Assembly: GCF_003610995.1 (NCBI RefSeq)
Contig: NZ_CP032543.1
Coordinates: 4,526,001-4,590,000, forward strand
Direction of reading: 5' to 3'
DNA: 64,000 nucleotides
DNA from: Streptomyces griseus subsp. griseus
GTDB lineage: Bacteria > Actinomycetota > Actinomycetes > Streptomycetales > Streptomycetaceae
The position numbers were made by a program, and so were the translations under genes. Positions 31,431-41,564 of the stretch are shown here, piece by piece. The notes under the pieces are model-generated. The model saw nothing but the letters and a program-made list of their open reading frames with translations, searched no databases and was not told the origin of the DNA. The first letter of the stretch is position 1. Each line of letters opens with the position of its first letter.

Positions 31431-31492
31431 AGGAGGAGTCCAGAGAACCCCTGGGTTCCAGAGCGTTACGAGAGACAGGACTACTAGTAGCC

Positions 31493-31801
31493 ATGGCGGG
31501 ACAGAAGATCCGCATCCGGCTCAAGGCCTACGACCACGAGGTCATCGACTCCTCGGCGAAGAAGATCGTCGAGACGGTGACCCGCACTGGTGCGTCGGTC
31601 GCGGGCCCGGTGCCGCTGCCCACTGAGAAGAACGTGTACTGCGTCATCAAGTCGCCGCACAAGTACAAGGACTCTCGCGAGCACTTCGAGATGCGCACGC
31701 ACAAGCGCCTCATCGACATCCTCGACCCCACGCCGAAGACGGTTGACTCGCTGATGCGCCTCGACCTCCCGGCGGGCGTCGACATCGAGATCAAGCTCTG
31801 A
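31493..31801 (+). CDS. rpsJ: 30S ribosomal protein S10
   Basis: The 102-residue protein begins [20 protein letters not shown] and contains [20 protein letters not shown], the conserved loop that reaches the 30S head; in E. coli it also binds NusB. It is the first gene of the S10 operon. ATG 31493 matches the family start although the upstream frame is open. Confidence 0.97.
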
Positions 31802-31815
31802 GGGGACGGGCCGAG

Positions 31816-32460
31816 ATGAGCAAGAACATCAAGGGCGTCCTGGGCGAGAAGCTCGGCATGACCCAGGTCTGGGACGAGAACAACCGGGTCGTCCCGGTGA
31901 CCGTCGTCAAGGCCGGGCCGTGCGTCGTGACGCAGGTTCGCACCAACGACAGCGACGGCTACGAAGCGGTCCAGATCGCCTTCGGCGAGATCGACCCGCG
32001 CAAGGTGAACAAGCCCCTCAAGGGTCACTTCGCCAAGGCCGACGTCACCCCGCGCCGCCACCTGGTGGAGCTCCGCACCCCTGACGCCAGCGAGTACACG
32101 CTGGGCCAGGAGGTCACTGCCGAGGTGTTCGAGTCCGGCGTCAAGGTCGACGTCACGGGCAAGAGCAAGGGCAAGGGCTTCGCCGGTGTCATGAAGCGTC
32201 ACAACTTCAAGGGCCTCGGCGCCGGGCACGGCACCCAGCGCAAGCACCGTTCCCCCGGTTCCATCGGTGGCTGCGCCACCCCTGGGCGTGTCTTCAAGGG
32301 CATGCGCATGGCGGGCCGCATGGGTAACGAGCGCGTCACCACCCAGAACCTGACCATCCACGCGGTTGACGCGGAGAAGGGTCTGCTCCTCATCAAGGGC
32401 GCGGTCCCCGGTCCGAACGGCGGCCTCGTCCTGGTCCGTACCGCGGCCAAGGGGGCTTGA
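31816..32460 (+). CDS. rplC: 50S ribosomal protein L3
   Basis: The 214-residue protein has [20 protein letters not shown], then [20 protein letters not shown] and [20 protein letters not shown], the extended loop that reaches the peptidyl-transferase centre. It lies 14 bp after rpsJ, with GGGGACGGG upstream of its ATG. Confidence 0.97.
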
Positions 32461-32464
32461 GGTA

Positions 32465-33115
32465 ATGAGCACCATTGACATCCTTTCGCCGGCAGGCGAC
32501 AAGGCCGGTACCGTCGACCTCCCCGCGGAGATCTTCGACGCGAAGACCAGCGTTCCGCTGATCCACCAGGTCGTTGTCGCCCAGCTGGCGGCTGCCCGTC
32601 AGGGCACGCACAAGACCAAGCGCCGCGGCGAAGTCCGCGGTGGTGGCAAGAAGCCTTACCGCCAGAAGGGCACCGGCCGCGCCCGTCAGGGTTCGACCCG
32701 CGCCCCGCAGTTCGCCGGTGGTGGCGTCGTCCACGGCCCGCAGCCGCGTGACTACTCGCAGCGGACCCCGAAGAAGATGAAGGCCGCCGCCCTGCGCGGT
32801 GCCCTCTCGGACCGGGCCCGTCACTCCCGTATCCACGTCGTCACCGGCGTGGTCGAGGGTGCCGCCTCCACGAAGGCCGCCAAGACGCTGCTCGGCAAGA
32901 TCTCGGAGCGCCAGAACCTGCTCCTGGTCGTCGACCGCGCCGACGAGGCCGCGTGGCTGTCCGCGCGCAACCTGCCCCAGGTGCACATCCTGGAGCCGGG
33001 CCAGCTCAACACGTACGACGTGATCGTCTCTGACGACGTGGTCTTCACCCAGGCCGCTTTCGAGTCCTTCGTGTCTGGCCCCCAGACCGCTGAGACCGAA
33101 GGGAGCGACGCCTGA
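32465..33115 (+). CDS. rplD: 50S ribosomal protein L4
   Basis: The 216-residue protein has the long tunnel loop [20 protein letters not shown] with [20 protein letters not shown], and the globular end [21 protein letters not shown]4 lines the exit tunnel and in E. coli represses the S10 operon. The start is four bases after rplC. Its stop overlaps the rplW start. Confidence 0.97.
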   Translation: MSTIDILSPAGDKAGTVDLPAEIFDAKTSVPLIHQVVVAQLAAARQGTHKTKRRGEVRGGGKKPYRQKGTGRARQGSTRAPQFAGGGVVHGPQPRDYSQRTPKKMKAAALRGALSDRARHSRIHVVTGVVEGAASTKAAKTLLGKISERQNLLLVVDRADEAAWLSARNLPQVHILEPGQLNTYDVIVSDDVVFTQAAFESFVSGPQTAETEGSDA

Positions 33116-33438
33116 TGAGCGAGGCGACCGTTACCAGCAAGACGTACTCGGACCCGCGTGACGTTCTCGTCAGGCCCGTGGTCTCCGAGAAGAGCTACGC
33201 GCTGCTCGACGAGAACAAGTACACCTTCATCGTCGCGCCGGGCTCCAACAAGACCCAGATCAAGCAGGCCGTGGAAGCGGTCTTCTCGGTCAAGGTCACC
33301 GGGGTCAACACGATCAACCGGCAGGGTAAGCGCAAGCGCACCAAGACCGGCTTCGGCAAGCGCTCCGACACGAAGCGCGCCATCGTGACCCTCGCCGAGG
33401 GCGACCGTATCGACATCTTCGGCGGCCCGACCTCCTAA
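33115..33438 (+). CDS. rplW: 50S ribosomal protein L23
   Basis: The 107-residue protein reads [40 protein letters not shown] and the extended [20 protein letters not shown] loop. L23 sits at the tunnel exit and docks trigger factor and SRP. ATG overlaps the rplD stop (TGATG). Confidence 0.97.
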   Translation: MSEATVTSKTYSDPRDVLVRPVVSEKSYALLDENKYTFIVAPGSNKTQIKQAVEAVFSVKVTGVNTINRQGKRKRTKTGFGKRSDTKRAIVTLAEGDRIDIFGGPTS

Positions 33439-33477
33439 CGGAGGCCGAGTCGTCCGGAATCGGACGAGGACTGAGAA

Positions 33478-34314
33478 ATGGGTATCCGCAAGTACAAGCC
33501 GACGACCCCGGGCCGTCGTGGCTCCAGCGTCGCCGACTTTGTCGAGATCACGCGGTCCACGCCGGAGAAGTCGCTGGTCCGCCCTCTGCACAGCAAGGGC
33601 GGCCGTAACAACGCCGGTCGTGTGACCGTTCGCCACCAGGGTGGTGGCCACAAGCGCGCCTACCGCGTGATCGACTTCCGTCGTCACGACAAGGACGGCG
33701 TGCCGGCCAAGGTCGCGCACATCGAGTACGACCCCAACCGCACCGCGCGCATCGCGCTGCTGCACTACGCGGACGGCGAGAAGCGTTACATCGTCGCTCC
33801 CCGTGGCCTGTCGCAGGGTGACCGTGTCGAGAACGGTCCGGGCGCCGACATCAAGCCGGGCAACAACCTGGCGCTGCGCAACATCCCGGTCGGTACGACC
33901 ATCCACGCCATCGAGCTGCGGCCCGGCGGCGGCGCGAAGTTCGCCCGTTCCGCGGGTGCCTCCGTGCAGCTGCTGGCGAAGGAGGGCACCATGGCCCACC
34001 TTCGTATGCCGTCGGGTGAGATCCGCCTGGTCGACGCGCGCTGCCGCGCGACGATCGGTGAGGTCGGCAACGCCGAGCAGTCGAACATCAACTGGGGCAA
34101 GGCCGGCCGCATGCGCTGGAAGGGCGTCCGCCCGACCGTCCGCGGTGTCGCGATGAACCCGGTTGACCACCCGCACGGTGGTGGTGAAGGCAAGACCTCC
34201 GGTGGTCGTCACCCGGTCTCGCCGTGGGGTCAGAAGGAGGGTCGTACTCGTTCTCCCAAGAAGGCGAGCAACAAGTACATCGTCCGCCGCCGCAAGACGA
34301 ACAAGAAGCGCTAG
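33478..34314 (+). CDS. rplB: 50S ribosomal protein L2
   Basis: The 278-residue protein begins [20 protein letters not shown] and contains the conserved [20 protein letters not shown] with the histidine needed for peptidyl transfer, and a basic C-terminus. It helps join the subunits. Spacing to rplW is 39 bp. Confidence 0.98.
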   Translation: MGIRKYKPTTPGRRGSSVADFVEITRSTPEKSLVRPLHSKGGRNNAGRVTVRHQGGGHKRAYRVIDFRRHDKDGVPAKVAHIEYDPNRTARIALLHYADGEKRYIVAPRGLSQGDRVENGPGADIKPGNNLALRNIPVGTTIHAIELRPGGGAKFARSAGASVQLLAKEGTMAHLRMPSGEIRLVDARCRATIGEVGNAEQSNINWGKAGRMRWKGVRPTVRGVAMNPVDHPHGGGEGKTSGGRHPVSPWGQKEGRTRSPKKASNKYIVRRRKTNKKR

Positions 34315-34326
34315 GAGCGGGTTTAG

Positions 34327-34608
34327 ATGCCGCGCAGTCTCAAGAAGGGGCCCTTCGTCGACGGCCACCTCATCAAGAAGGTGGACGTACAGAACGAGGC
34401 AGGCACCAAGAACGTCATCAAGACCTGGTCCCGTCGCTCGATGATCGTCCCGGCCATGCTGGGTCACACCATCGCGGTGCACAACGGCAAGATCCACGTC
34501 CCGGTGTTCGTCACCGAGTCGATGGTCGGCCACAAGCTCGGCGAGTTCTCGCCGACTCGCACCTTCCGCGGCCACGTCAAGGACGACCGGAAGTCGAAGC
34601 GCCGCTAG
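34327..34608 (+). CDS. rpsS: 30S ribosomal protein S19
   Basis: The 93-residue protein is [20 protein letters not shown], with [20 protein letters not shown] and [21 protein letters not shown]19 pairs with S13 in the 30S head near the A site. Confidence 0.98.
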   Translation: MPRSLKKGPFVDGHLIKKVDVQNEAGTKNVIKTWSRRSMIVPAMLGHTIAVHNGKIHVPVFVTESMVGHKLGEFSPTRTFRGHVKDDRKSKRR

Positions 34609-34650
34609 CGCGGGGTGGAAACGACTATGACTTACACCGAAGGGACAACC

Positions 34651-34998
34651 ATGGAAGCCAGGGCCCAGGCGCGGTACATCCGCGTCACGCCCATGAAGGC
34701 CCGCCGAGTGGTGGACCTCATCCGTGGCATGGATGCCACGGAGGCTCAGGCGGTCCTGCGTTTCGCCCCGCAGGCCGCGAGCGTGCCGGTTGGCAAGGTG
34801 CTGGACAGCGCCATTGCCAACGCCGCACACAACTACGACCACACCGACGCCTCTTCGCTGGTCATCAGCGAGGCGTACGTGGACGAGGGCCCGACCCTGA
34901 AGCGGTTCCGTCCGCGTGCCCAGGGCCGTGCCTACCGGATCCGTAAGCGGACCAGCCACATCACCGTGGTCGTCAGCAGCAAGGAAGGAACCCGGTAA
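34651..34998 (+). CDS. rplV: 50S ribosomal protein L22
   Basis: The 115-residue protein starts at ATG 34651 with [20 protein letters not shown], the family start. In-frame starts at 34615 and 34627 would add unconserved residues. The tunnel loop includes [20 protein letters not shown]. It overlaps rpsC by one base (TAATG). Confidence 0.96.
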   Translation: MEARAQARYIRVTPMKARRVVDLIRGMDATEAQAVLRFAPQAASVPVGKVLDSAIANAAHNYDHTDASSLVISEAYVDEGPTLKRFRPRAQGRAYRIRKRTSHITVVVSSKEGTR

Positions 34999-35837
34999 TG
35001 GGCCAGAAGGTAAACCCGCACGGGTTCCGGCTCGGCATCACCACGGACTTCAAGTCCCGCTGGTACGCCGACAAGCTGTACAAGGACTACGTCAAGGAAG
35101 ACGTCGCCATTCGTCGCATGATGACGAAGGGCATGGAGCGGGCCGGCATCTCCAAGGTGGAGATCGAGCGCACCCGCGACCGCGTCCGCGTTGACATCCA
35201 CACCGCCCGTCCGGGCATCGTCATCGGTCGCCGTGGCGCCGAGGCCGATCGCATCCGCGGCGAGCTGGAGAAGCTGACCGGCAAGCAGGTCCAGCTGAAC
35301 ATCCTCGAGGTCAAGAACCCCGAGGTGGACGCTCAGCTGGTGGCCCAGGCCGTCGCCGAGCAGCTCTCCTCCCGCGTCTCCTTCCGTCGTGCCATGCGTA
35401 AGAGCATGCAGAGCTCGATGAAGGCCGGCGCCAAGGGCATCAAGATCCAGTGCGGCGGTCGCCTCGGCGGCGCCGAGATGTCCCGCTCGGAGTTCTACCG
35501 CGAGGGCCGCGTGCCCCTGCACACGCTCCGCGCGAACGTCGACTACGGCTTCTTCGAGGCCAAGACGACCTTCGGCCGCATCGGCGTGAAGGTCTGGATC
35601 TACAAGGGCGACGTCAAGAACATCGCCGAGGTTCGCGCCGAGAACGCCGCGGCCCGCGCCGGCAACCGTCCGGCTCGTGGCGGCACCGACCGCCCGGCCG
35701 GCCGTGGTGGCGGCCGTGGTGGCGAGCGTGGCGGTCGCGGCCGTAAGCCGCAGCAGTCGCCGGCAGCCGAGGCCCCCAAGGCCGACGCCCCCGCCGCCGC
35801 TGCTCCGGCTGCTGAGAGCACCGGAACGGAGGCCTGA
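34998..35837 (+). CDS. rpsC: 30S ribosomal protein S3
   Basis: The 279-residue protein starts [20 protein letters not shown]. The KH domain contains [20 protein letters not shown], and the C-terminal domain [21 protein letters not shown] Gly/Arg-rich and then Ala/Pro-rich tail of about 65 residues follows, as in other actinobacteria. S3 lies at the mRNA entry channel. Confidence 0.97.
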   Translation: MGQKVNPHGFRLGITTDFKSRWYADKLYKDYVKEDVAIRRMMTKGMERAGISKVEIERTRDRVRVDIHTARPGIVIGRRGAEADRIRGELEKLTGKQVQLNILEVKNPEVDAQLVAQAVAEQLSSRVSFRRAMRKSMQSSMKAGAKGIKIQCGGRLGGAEMSRSEFYREGRVPLHTLRANVDYGFFEAKTTFGRIGVKVWIYKGDVKNIAEVRAENAAARAGNRPARGGTDRPAGRGGGRGGERGGRGRKPQQSPAAEAPKADAPAAAAPAAESTGTEA

Positions 35838-35842
35838 CCGAA

Positions 35843-36262
35843 ATGCTGATCCCCCGTAGGGTCAAGCACCGCAAGCAGCACCACCCGAAGCGCAGCGGTA
35901 TGTCCAAGGGTGGCACGCAGGTTGCGTTCGGCGAGTACGGCATCCAGGCGCTGACCCCGGCGTACGTGACGAACCGTCAGATCGAGTCCGCTCGTATCGC
36001 GATGACCCGTCACATCAAGCGTGGCGGCAAGGTCTGGATCAACATCTACCCGGACCGTCCCCTGACGAAGAAGCCGGCCGAGACCCGCATGGGTTCCGGT
36101 AAGGGTTCTCCCGAGTGGTGGATCGCGAACGTCAAGCCGGGTCGGGTGATGTTCGAGCTGTCCTACCCGAACGAGAAGATTGCTCGTGAGGCGCTCACCC
36201 GCGCTGCTCACAAGCTTCCGATGAAGTGCCGGATCGTTCGGCGCGAGGCAGGTGAGTCGTGA
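35843..36262 (+). CDS. rplP: 50S ribosomal protein L16
   Basis: The 139-residue protein reads [20 protein letters not shown], with [20 protein letters not shown] at the tRNA-binding face. L16 helps position A-site tRNA. It ends overlapping the rpmC ATG (TGATG). Confidence 0.97.
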   Translation: MLIPRRVKHRKQHHPKRSGMSKGGTQVAFGEYGIQALTPAYVTNRQIESARIAMTRHIKRGGKVWINIYPDRPLTKKPAETRMGSGKGSPEWWIANVKPGRVMFELSYPNEKIAREALTRAAHKLPMKCRIVRREAGES

Positions 36263-36486
36263 TGTCGGCCGGTACCAAGGCGTCCGAGCTGCGCGAGCTG
36301 GGCGACGAGGAGCTCCTCAACAAGCTCCGCGAAGCCAAGGAAGAGCTGTTCAACCTCCGCTTCCAGGCGGCGACGGGCCAGCTCGAGAACCACGGCCGGC
36401 TCAAGTCCGTCCGTAAGGACATCGCCCGGATCTACACCCTGATGCGCGAGCGCGAGCTGGGCATCGAGACGGTGGAGAGCGTCTGA
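36262..36486 (+). CDS. rpmC: 50S ribosomal protein L29
   Basis: The 74-residue two-helix protein has [40 protein letters not shown], then [23 protein letters not shown] 36262 is chosen; a GTG one codon earlier is also possible. It overlaps the rpsQ ATG by one base. Confidence 0.96.
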   Translation: MSAGTKASELRELGDEELLNKLREAKEELFNLRFQAATGQLENHGRLKSVRKDIARIYTLMRERELGIETVESV

Positions 36487-36773
36487 TGAGCGAGAAGACT
36501 GTGACTGAGACCAGCAAGACCGACCGCGGCTTCCGCAAGACCCGTGAGGGTCTCGTCGTCAGCGACAAGATGGACAAGACCGTCGTCGTCGCTGTCGAGG
36601 ACCGCGTCAAGCACGCGCTGTACGGCAAGGTCATCCGCCGTACGAACAAGCTCAAGGCGCACGACGAGCAGAACTCTGCGGGCGTCGGCGACCGCGTCAT
36701 CATCATGGAGACGCGTCCGCTGTCGGCCTCGAAGCGCTGGCGCATCGTCGAGATCCTCGAGAAGGCCAAGTAA
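36486..36773 (+). CDS. rpsQ: 30S ribosomal protein S17
   Basis: The 95-residue protein has an N-terminal extension and the core [20 protein letters not shown], then [21 protein letters not shown]17 stabilises the 16S 5' domain. It is the last gene before a 109-bp spacer with two hairpins. Confidence 0.97.
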   Translation: MSEKTVTETSKTDRGFRKTREGLVVSDKMDKTVVVAVEDRVKHALYGKVIRRTNKLKAHDEQNSAGVGDRVIIMETRPLSASKRWRIVEILEKAK

Positions 36774-36775
36774 TT

Positions 36776-36849
36776 CCTGAGGGGCATTCCCCTCAGGTCA
36801 GTTCCGCCAGGCTCGGTGAGGTGCCTCTCCCGTCATACGGAGAGGCACC
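36776..36849 (+). terminator. Two hairpins between rpsQ and rplN
   Basis: CCTGAGGGG-catt-CCCCTCAGG (36776-36797) and GGTGCCTCTCC-cgtcatac-GGAGAGGCACC (36820-36849) are both perfect. They mark the boundary between the S10 and spc gene groups. No T-tract, so partial termination or RNA processing is likely. Confidence 0.7.
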
Positions 36850-36882
36850 CGCCGGGAACCGGCAGACGATCAGGAGATAGAC

Positions 36883-37251
36883 GTGATCCAGCAGGAGTCG
36901 CGACTGCGCGTCGCCGACAACACGGGTGCGAAGGAAATTCTCACCATTCGTGTTCTCGGTGGCTCGGGTCGCCGCTACGCGGGTATCGGTGACGTCATCG
37001 TCGCCACCGTCAAGGACGCGATCCCCGGTGGCAACGTGAAGAAGGGTGACGTCGTCAAGGCCGTCATCGTTCGCACCGTCAAGGAGCGTCGTCGTCAGGA
37101 TGGCTCGTACATCCGCTTCGACGAGAACGCCGCCGTCATTCTGAAGAACGACGGCGACCCCCGCGGCACCCGCATCTTCGGCCCGGTGGGCCGGGAGCTG
37201 CGCGAGAAGAAGTTCATGAAGATCATCTCGCTCGCGCCGGAGGTGCTGTAA
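36883..37251 (+). CDS. rplN: 50S ribosomal protein L14
   Basis: The 122-residue protein starts at GTG with [20 protein letters not shown] and has the signature [20 protein letters not shown] and [21 protein letters not shown]14 forms an intersubunit bridge. AGGAGATAGAC precedes the start. Confidence 0.98.
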   Translation: MIQQESRLRVADNTGAKEILTIRVLGGSGRRYAGIGDVIVATVKDAIPGGNVKKGDVVKAVIVRTVKERRRQDGSYIRFDENAAVILKNDGDPRGTRIFGPVGRELREKKFMKIISLAPEVL

Positions 37252-37253
37252 GC

Positions 37254-37577
37254 ATGAAGATCAAGAAGGGCGACCTGGTCCAGGTCATCACCGGTAAGGA
37301 CAAGGGCAAGCAGGGCAAGGTCATCGTGGCCTACCCCGCTCAGGACCGCGTCCTCGTCGAGGGTGTCAACCGGGTCAAGAAGCACACCAAGGCCGGTCAG
37401 ACGGCTCGCGGTTCGCAGACGGGTGGCATTGTCACCACCGAGGCCCCGATCCACGTCAGCAACGTTCAGCTGGTCGTGGAGAAGGACGGCAACAAGGTTG
37501 TCACCCGCGTCGGCTACCGCTTTGACGACGAGGGCAACAAGATCCGCGTTGCCAAGCGGACCGGTGAGGACATCTGA
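37254..37577 (+). CDS. rplX: 50S ribosomal protein L24
   Basis: The 107-residue protein has a KOW motif near the start ([20 protein letters not shown]) and continues [21 protein letters not shown]24 starts 50S assembly. It begins two bases after the rplN stop, and its stop overlaps the rplE start. Confidence 0.97.
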   Translation: MKIKKGDLVQVITGKDKGKQGKVIVAYPAQDRVLVEGVNRVKKHTKAGQTARGSQTGGIVTTEAPIHVSNVQLVVEKDGNKVVTRVGYRFDDEGNKIRVAKRTGEDI

Positions 37578-38134
37578 TGACTGCCACCACTGCGCCGCGT
37601 CTCAAGACGCGCTACCGCGAGGAAATCGCCGGCAAGCTGCGTGAGGAGTTCTCGTACGAGAACGTCATGCAGGTTCCCGGTCTGGTCAAGATCGTGGTCA
37701 ACATGGGTGTGGGCGACGCCGCCCGCGACTCCAAGCTGATCGACGGTGCCGTCAAGGACCTCACCACGATCACCGGCCAGAAGCCGGCCGTCACCAAGGC
37801 CCGCAAGTCCATCGCGCAGTTCAAGCTGCGCGAGGGCCAGCCGATCGGCTGCCACGTCACCCTCCGCGGTGACCGGATGTGGGAGTTCCTGGACCGTACG
37901 CTGTCGCTCGCGCTGCCGCGTATCCGTGACTTCCGTGGCCTGTCGCCGAAGCAGTTCGACGGCCGTGGCAACTACACCTTCGGTCTCACGGAGCAGGTCA
38001 TGTTCCACGAGATCGACCAGGACAAGATCGACCGGGTCCGGGGCATGGACATCACCGTGGTCACCACGGCGACCAACGACGACGAGGGTCGTGCCCTCCT
38101 TCGTCACCTCGGCTTCCCGTTCAAGGAGAACTGA
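37577..38134 (+). CDS. rplE: 50S ribosomal protein L5
   Basis: The 185-residue protein contains [20 protein letters not shown], then [20 protein letters not shown] and [21 protein letters not shown]5 carries 5S rRNA and touches the P-site tRNA. ATG overlaps the rplX stop (TGATG). Confidence 0.98.
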   Translation: MTATTAPRLKTRYREEIAGKLREEFSYENVMQVPGLVKIVVNMGVGDAARDSKLIDGAVKDLTTITGQKPAVTKARKSIAQFKLREGQPIGCHVTLRGDRMWEFLDRTLSLALPRIRDFRGLSPKQFDGRGNYTFGLTEQVMFHEIDQDKIDRVRGMDITVVTTATNDDEGRALLRHLGFPFKEN

Positions 38135-38136
38135 CC

Positions 38137-38322
38137 GTGGCGAAGAAGGCTCTGATCGCTAAGGCCGCCCGTAAGCCGAAGTTCGGCGTTCGCGGGTACA
38201 CCCGCTGCCAGCGCTGCGGCCGGCCCCACTCCGTCTACCGCAAGTTCGGCCTGTGCCGCGTGTGCCTTCGTGAGATGGCTCACCGTGGCGAGCTGCCGGG
38301 CGTGACCAAGAGCTCCTGGTAA
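38137..38322 (+). CDS. rpsN: 30S ribosomal protein S14, type Z (zinc-binding)
   Basis: The 61-residue protein has [20 protein letters not shown] and then [17 protein letters not shown], so two CxxC pairs bind zinc. It is the short type Z S14; a longer zinc-free paralog is normally found elsewhere in Streptomyces. GTG start follows the rplE stop by two bases. Confidence 0.97.
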   Translation: MAKKALIAKAARKPKFGVRGYTRCQRCGRPHSVYRKFGLCRVCLREMAHRGELPGVTKSSW

Positions 38323-38546
38323 CTCTCCTCCGCCCTAGGGCGAAGGGAAGTTCTGGAGACTCTCGGTAAGCATCTGGGTCGGCAGGAGCCCGTCCTTTCA
38401 TGCCGTAGGCTTGAAGGGTTGGGCGCCTGCCGCCCACGACCGACTTACTACGCCGTAGGTCCCCGCACCGCACCCGTCCCGCCACTGAGTGGGGAGAGGG
38501 ATGGCGCATACAGGAAACCCCGGCGAGAGAGGCCGAAGGCCAACTC
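38323..38546 (+). other. rpsN-rpsH spacer, 224 nt
   Basis: This is the longest gap within the spc operon. It contains the small palindrome GCCCTAGGGC just after rpsN (about 38331-38340) but no clear terminator, gene or good promoter. In E. coli, S8 represses the spc operon by binding near rplE, so this spacer may be regulatory here; that is inference. Confidence 0.5.
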
Positions 38547-38945
38547 ATGACCATGACTGATCCCATCGCAGACATGCTCACGCGTCTGCGTAACGCGAAC
38601 TCGGCATATCACGACGATGTCTCGATGCCGCACAGCAAGATCAAGTCGCACATCGCGGAGATCCTCCAGCAGGAGGGCTTCATCACCGGCTGGAAGGTCG
38701 AGGACGCCGAGGTCGGCAAGAACCTCGTCCTCGAGCTGAAGTTCGGCCCGAACCGCGAGCGCTCGATCGCCGGCATCAAGCGGATCTCGAAGCCGGGTCT
38801 GCGTGTATACGCAAAGTCCACCAACCTGCCGAAGGTCCTCGGCGGTCTGGGCGTGGCGATCATCTCCACGTCCCACGGCCTCCTGACCGGCCAGCAGGCA
38901 GGCAAGAAGGGCGTAGGTGGGGAAGTCCTCGCCTACGTCTGGTAG
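38547..38945 (+). CDS. rpsH: 30S ribosomal protein S8
   Basis: The 132-residue protein reads [20 protein letters not shown], and ends with [20 protein letters not shown] and [10 protein letters not shown]8 binds the 16S central domain. The ATG is in the family position. Confidence 0.97.
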   Translation: MTMTDPIADMLTRLRNANSAYHDDVSMPHSKIKSHIAEILQQEGFITGWKVEDAEVGKNLVLELKFGPNRERSIAGIKRISKPGLRVYAKSTNLPKVLGGLGVAIISTSHGLLTGQQAGKKGVGGEVLAYVW

Positions 38946-38966
38946 TCGGGAAAGGAAGGAAAGCTC

Positions 38967-39506
38967 ATGTCGCGAATCGGCAAGCTCCCCATCCAGGTTC
39001 CCGCCGGTGTGGACGTCACCATCGATGGCCGTACGGTCGCCGTGAAGGGCCCCAAGGGCTCCCTCACGCACACCGTCGCCGCGCCGATCGAGGTCTCCAA
39101 GGGTGAGGACGGCGTGCTCAACGTCTCCCGCCCGAACGACGAGCGTCAGAACAAGGCCCTCCACGGCCTGTCCCGCACGCTGGTGGCGAACATGATCACC
39201 GGTGTGACCACGGGTTACAGCAAGGCGCTCGAGATCAGCGGTGTCGGTTACCGCGTCCAGGCGAAGGGCTCCAACCTGGAGTTCGCCCTGGGCTACAGCC
39301 ACCCGATCCTCATCGAGGCTCCGGAAGGCATCACCTTCAAGGTCGAGTCGCCCACGAAGCTCAGCGTCGAGGGCATCGACAAGCAGAAGGTCGGCGAGGT
39401 AGCCGCCAACATCCGCAAGCTGCGGAAGCCCGACCCGTACAAGGCCAAGGGCGTCAAGTACGCGGGCGAGGTCATCCGCCGCAAGGTCGGAAAGGCTGGT
39501 AAGTAG
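38967..39506 (+). CDS. rplF: 50S ribosomal protein L6
   Basis: The 179-residue protein has two similar domains: [20 protein letters not shown] and, later, [20 protein letters not shown] with [21 protein letters not shown]6 lies near the factor-binding site. GGAAAGGAAGGAAAG precedes the start. Confidence 0.98.
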   Translation: MSRIGKLPIQVPAGVDVTIDGRTVAVKGPKGSLTHTVAAPIEVSKGEDGVLNVSRPNDERQNKALHGLSRTLVANMITGVTTGYSKALEISGVGYRVQAKGSNLEFALGYSHPILIEAPEGITFKVESPTKLSVEGIDKQKVGEVAANIRKLRKPDPYKAKGVKYAGEVIRRKVGKAGK

Positions 39507-39508
39507 CC

Positions 39509-39892
39509 ATGGCATACGGTGTGAAGATCGCCAAGGGCGACGCCTACAAGCGCGCTGCTCGCAAGCGCCGCCACATCCGCGTCCGCAAGCACATGTCGGG
39601 TTCGCCGGAGCGCCCCCGTCTGGTCGTGACGCGTTCCAACCGCCACATCGTGGCCCAGGTCATCGACGACATCGCGGGCCACACGCTCGCGTCGGCGTCG
39701 ACCCTGGACACCTCGATCCGTGGTGGCGAGGGTGACAAGAGCGCTCAGGCCCAGCAGGTCGGCGCCCTGGTCGCCGAGCGTGCCAAGGCCGCAGGTGTCG
39801 AGGCCGTCGTGTTTGACCGCGGTGGCAACCAGTACGCCGGGCGGATTGCCGCTCTGGCTGACGCCGCCCGTGAAGCCGGGCTGAAGTTCTAA
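39509..39892 (+). CDS. rplR: 50S ribosomal protein L18
   Basis: The 127-residue protein has [40 protein letters not shown] and [21 protein letters not shown]18 helps bind 5S rRNA. ATG is two bases after the rplF stop. Confidence 0.98.
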   Translation: MAYGVKIAKGDAYKRAARKRRHIRVRKHMSGSPERPRLVVTRSNRHIVAQVIDDIAGHTLASASTLDTSIRGGEGDKSAQAQQVGALVAERAKAAGVEAVVFDRGGNQYAGRIAALADAAREAGLKF

Positions 39893-39939
39893 GCCCCGGT
39901 TCCTACGCACAGCGGACGTAACAGAGAGAGGTAAATCCA

Positions 39940-40545
39940 ATGGCTGGACCCCAGCGCCGCGGAAGCGGTGCCGGTGGCGGCGAGCGGCGGGACCGGAAGG
40001 GCCGTGACGGTGGCGCCAGCGCCGCCGAGAAGACCGCGTACGTCGAGCGCGTCGTCGCGATCAACCGCGTCGCCAAGGTTGTGAAGGGTGGTCGTCGCTT
40101 CAGCTTCACCGCGCTGGTCGTGGTGGGCGATGGTGACGGCACCGTCGGTGTCGGATACGGCAAGGCCAAGGAAGTTCCCGCGGCCATCGCCAAGGGTGTC
40201 GAAGAGGCCAAGAAGAACTTCTTCAAGGTCCCCCGCATCCAGGGCACCATCCCTCACCCGATCACGGGCGAGAAGGCTGCGGGCGTCGTCCTGCTCAAGC
40301 CGGCTTCCCCCGGTACCGGCGTTATCGCCGGTGGCCCGGTGCGTGCCGTGCTCGAGTGCGCCGGCGTTCACGACATCCTGTCGAAGTCGCTTGGCTCGTC
40401 CAACGCGATCAACATCGTGCACGCGACCGTGGCGGCCCTCCAGGGCCTGCAGCGTCCCGAGGAGATCGCGGCCCGCCGCGGTCTGCCCCTCGAGGACGTC
40501 GCCCCCGCGGCTCTGCTCCGTGCACGTGCGGGAGCGGGTGCGTAA
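39940..40545 (+). CDS. rpsE: 30S ribosomal protein S5
   Basis: The 201-residue protein has a Gly/Arg-rich N-terminal extension, then [20 protein letters not shown] and [20 protein letters not shown], the S5 signature. S5 contributes to decoding accuracy. Its stop overlaps the rpmD start (TAATG). Confidence 0.98.
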   Translation: MAGPQRRGSGAGGGERRDRKGRDGGASAAEKTAYVERVVAINRVAKVVKGGRRFSFTALVVVGDGDGTVGVGYGKAKEVPAAIAKGVEEAKKNFFKVPRIQGTIPHPITGEKAAGVVLLKPASPGTGVIAGGPVRAVLECAGVHDILSKSLGSSNAINIVHATVAALQGLQRPEEIAARRGLPLEDVAPAALLRARAGAGA

Positions 40546-40727
40546 TGGCTCGCCTCAAGATCACGCAGACGAAGTCGTACATCGGCAGCAAGCAGAACCA
40601 CCGCGACACCCTGCGTTCGCTCGGGCTCAAGCGCCTGAACGACTCGGTTGTCAAGGAGGACCGCCCCGAGTTCCGCGGAATGGCCAACACCGTCCGCCAC
40701 CTCGTGACGGTTGAGGAGGTTGACTGA
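40545..40727 (+). CDS. rpmD: 50S ribosomal protein L30
   Basis: The 60-residue protein reads [20 protein letters not shown], with [20 protein letters not shown] and the end ...[12 protein letters not shown] overlaps the rpsE stop codon by one base. Confidence 0.97.
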   Translation: MARLKITQTKSYIGSKQNHRDTLRSLGLKRLNDSVVKEDRPEFRGMANTVRHLVTVEEVD

Positions 40728-40728
40728 C

Positions 40729-41184
40729 ATGGCGGAGAACAGCCCGCTGAAGGCCCACAACCTCCGGCCTGCCCCGGGCGCCAAGACCGCCAAGACCCGT
40801 GTGGGTCGTGGTGAGGCGTCCAAGGGTAAGACCGCAGGCCGTGGTACCAAGGGTACGAAGGCCCGTTACCAGGTTCCGGAGCGCTTCGAGGGTGGCCAGA
40901 TGCCCCTCCACATGCGTCTCCCGAAGCTCAAGGGCTTCAAGAACCCGTTCCGCACGGAGTACCAGGTCGTGAACCTGGACAAGCTCGCGACGCTCTACCC
41001 CGAGGGTGGAGAGGTCACGGTGGCCGATCTGGTCGCCAAGGGCGCTGTGCGCAACAACCACCTCGTCAAGGTCCTCGGACAGGGCGAGATCTCCGTGGCA
41101 CTGCAGGTTTCGGTTGACGCCGTCTCCGGCTCCGCCAAGGAGAAGATCACCGCCGCCGGCGGTACGGTCACCGAGCTCGTCTGA
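40729..41184 (+). CDS. rplO: 50S ribosomal protein L15
   Basis: The 151-residue protein has [40 protein letters not shown] and [21 protein letters not shown]15 is a late 50S assembly protein. ATG overlaps the region after the rpmD stop by one base. A strong terminator separates it from secY. Confidence 0.98.
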   Translation: MAENSPLKAHNLRPAPGAKTAKTRVGRGEASKGKTAGRGTKGTKARYQVPERFEGGQMPLHMRLPKLKGFKNPFRTEYQVVNLDKLATLYPEGGEVTVADLVAKGAVRNNHLVKVLGQGEISVALQVSVDAVSGSAKEKITAAGGTVTELV

Positions 41185-41564
41185 GCCCCGGGACAGAACT
41201 GAGCCTGGCCGGTCGCCTCTTCGGAGGTGGCCGGCCAGGCTTTTCTCTGTATGTGGCGCTGTACGGGAACCGTAAAGGCTCAGGAAAGGTTGAACGGGTG
41301 TCCACCGCACCGGCGGTGGGGGAGCCGAGGGGCGTTCACGTCCCAAATGGTGTGGCTTGGCCGGTCTTTCGTGACGCGGGCCGGGGAGCGGGCGTTGCAC
41401 CGGTGTGCAGCGCGTGTTTCCTGCTCAGTCCCGGGCCGGGTAGGGTAGCGCCGTTAATCTTTTGTGGCCTCCTTACGATGTAGGGCTGCCTTGTATCCGA
41501 TCCCATCCAGTCCCATCCAGACCCGTCGCCTCTGACGCATAGCGCGGGGGTCGCAGGAGGCACC
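41185..41564 (+). other. rplO-secY intergenic region, 380 nt without a gene
   Basis: It contains the rplO terminator, then a secY promoter candidate (TTCCTG 41418-41423 and TAGGGT 41441-41446, 17 bp apart), and a small direct duplication TCCCATCCAG at 41501-41520. The open frames here look non-coding. Confidence 0.6.
41202..41244 (+). terminator. Terminator after rplO with TTCG tetraloop
   Basis: AGCCTGGCCGGTCGCCTC pairs with GAGGTGGCCGGCCAGGCT (with two G-U pairs) around TTCG, followed by TTTTCTC. It is a full intrinsic terminator, so secY-adk-map is a separate transcription unit unless there is read-through. Confidence 0.93.

Larger units (their letters stand above)
31057..31492 (+). other. 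GNAT-rpsJ intergenic region, 436 nt without a gene
   Basis: It holds a promoter at 31104-31131, a possible second promoter near 31143-31173 that resembles the rpoB promoter region, a leader of about 350 nt, and the shared hairpin element at 31406-31430. An open frame through the leader has no coding support. Confidence 0.75.
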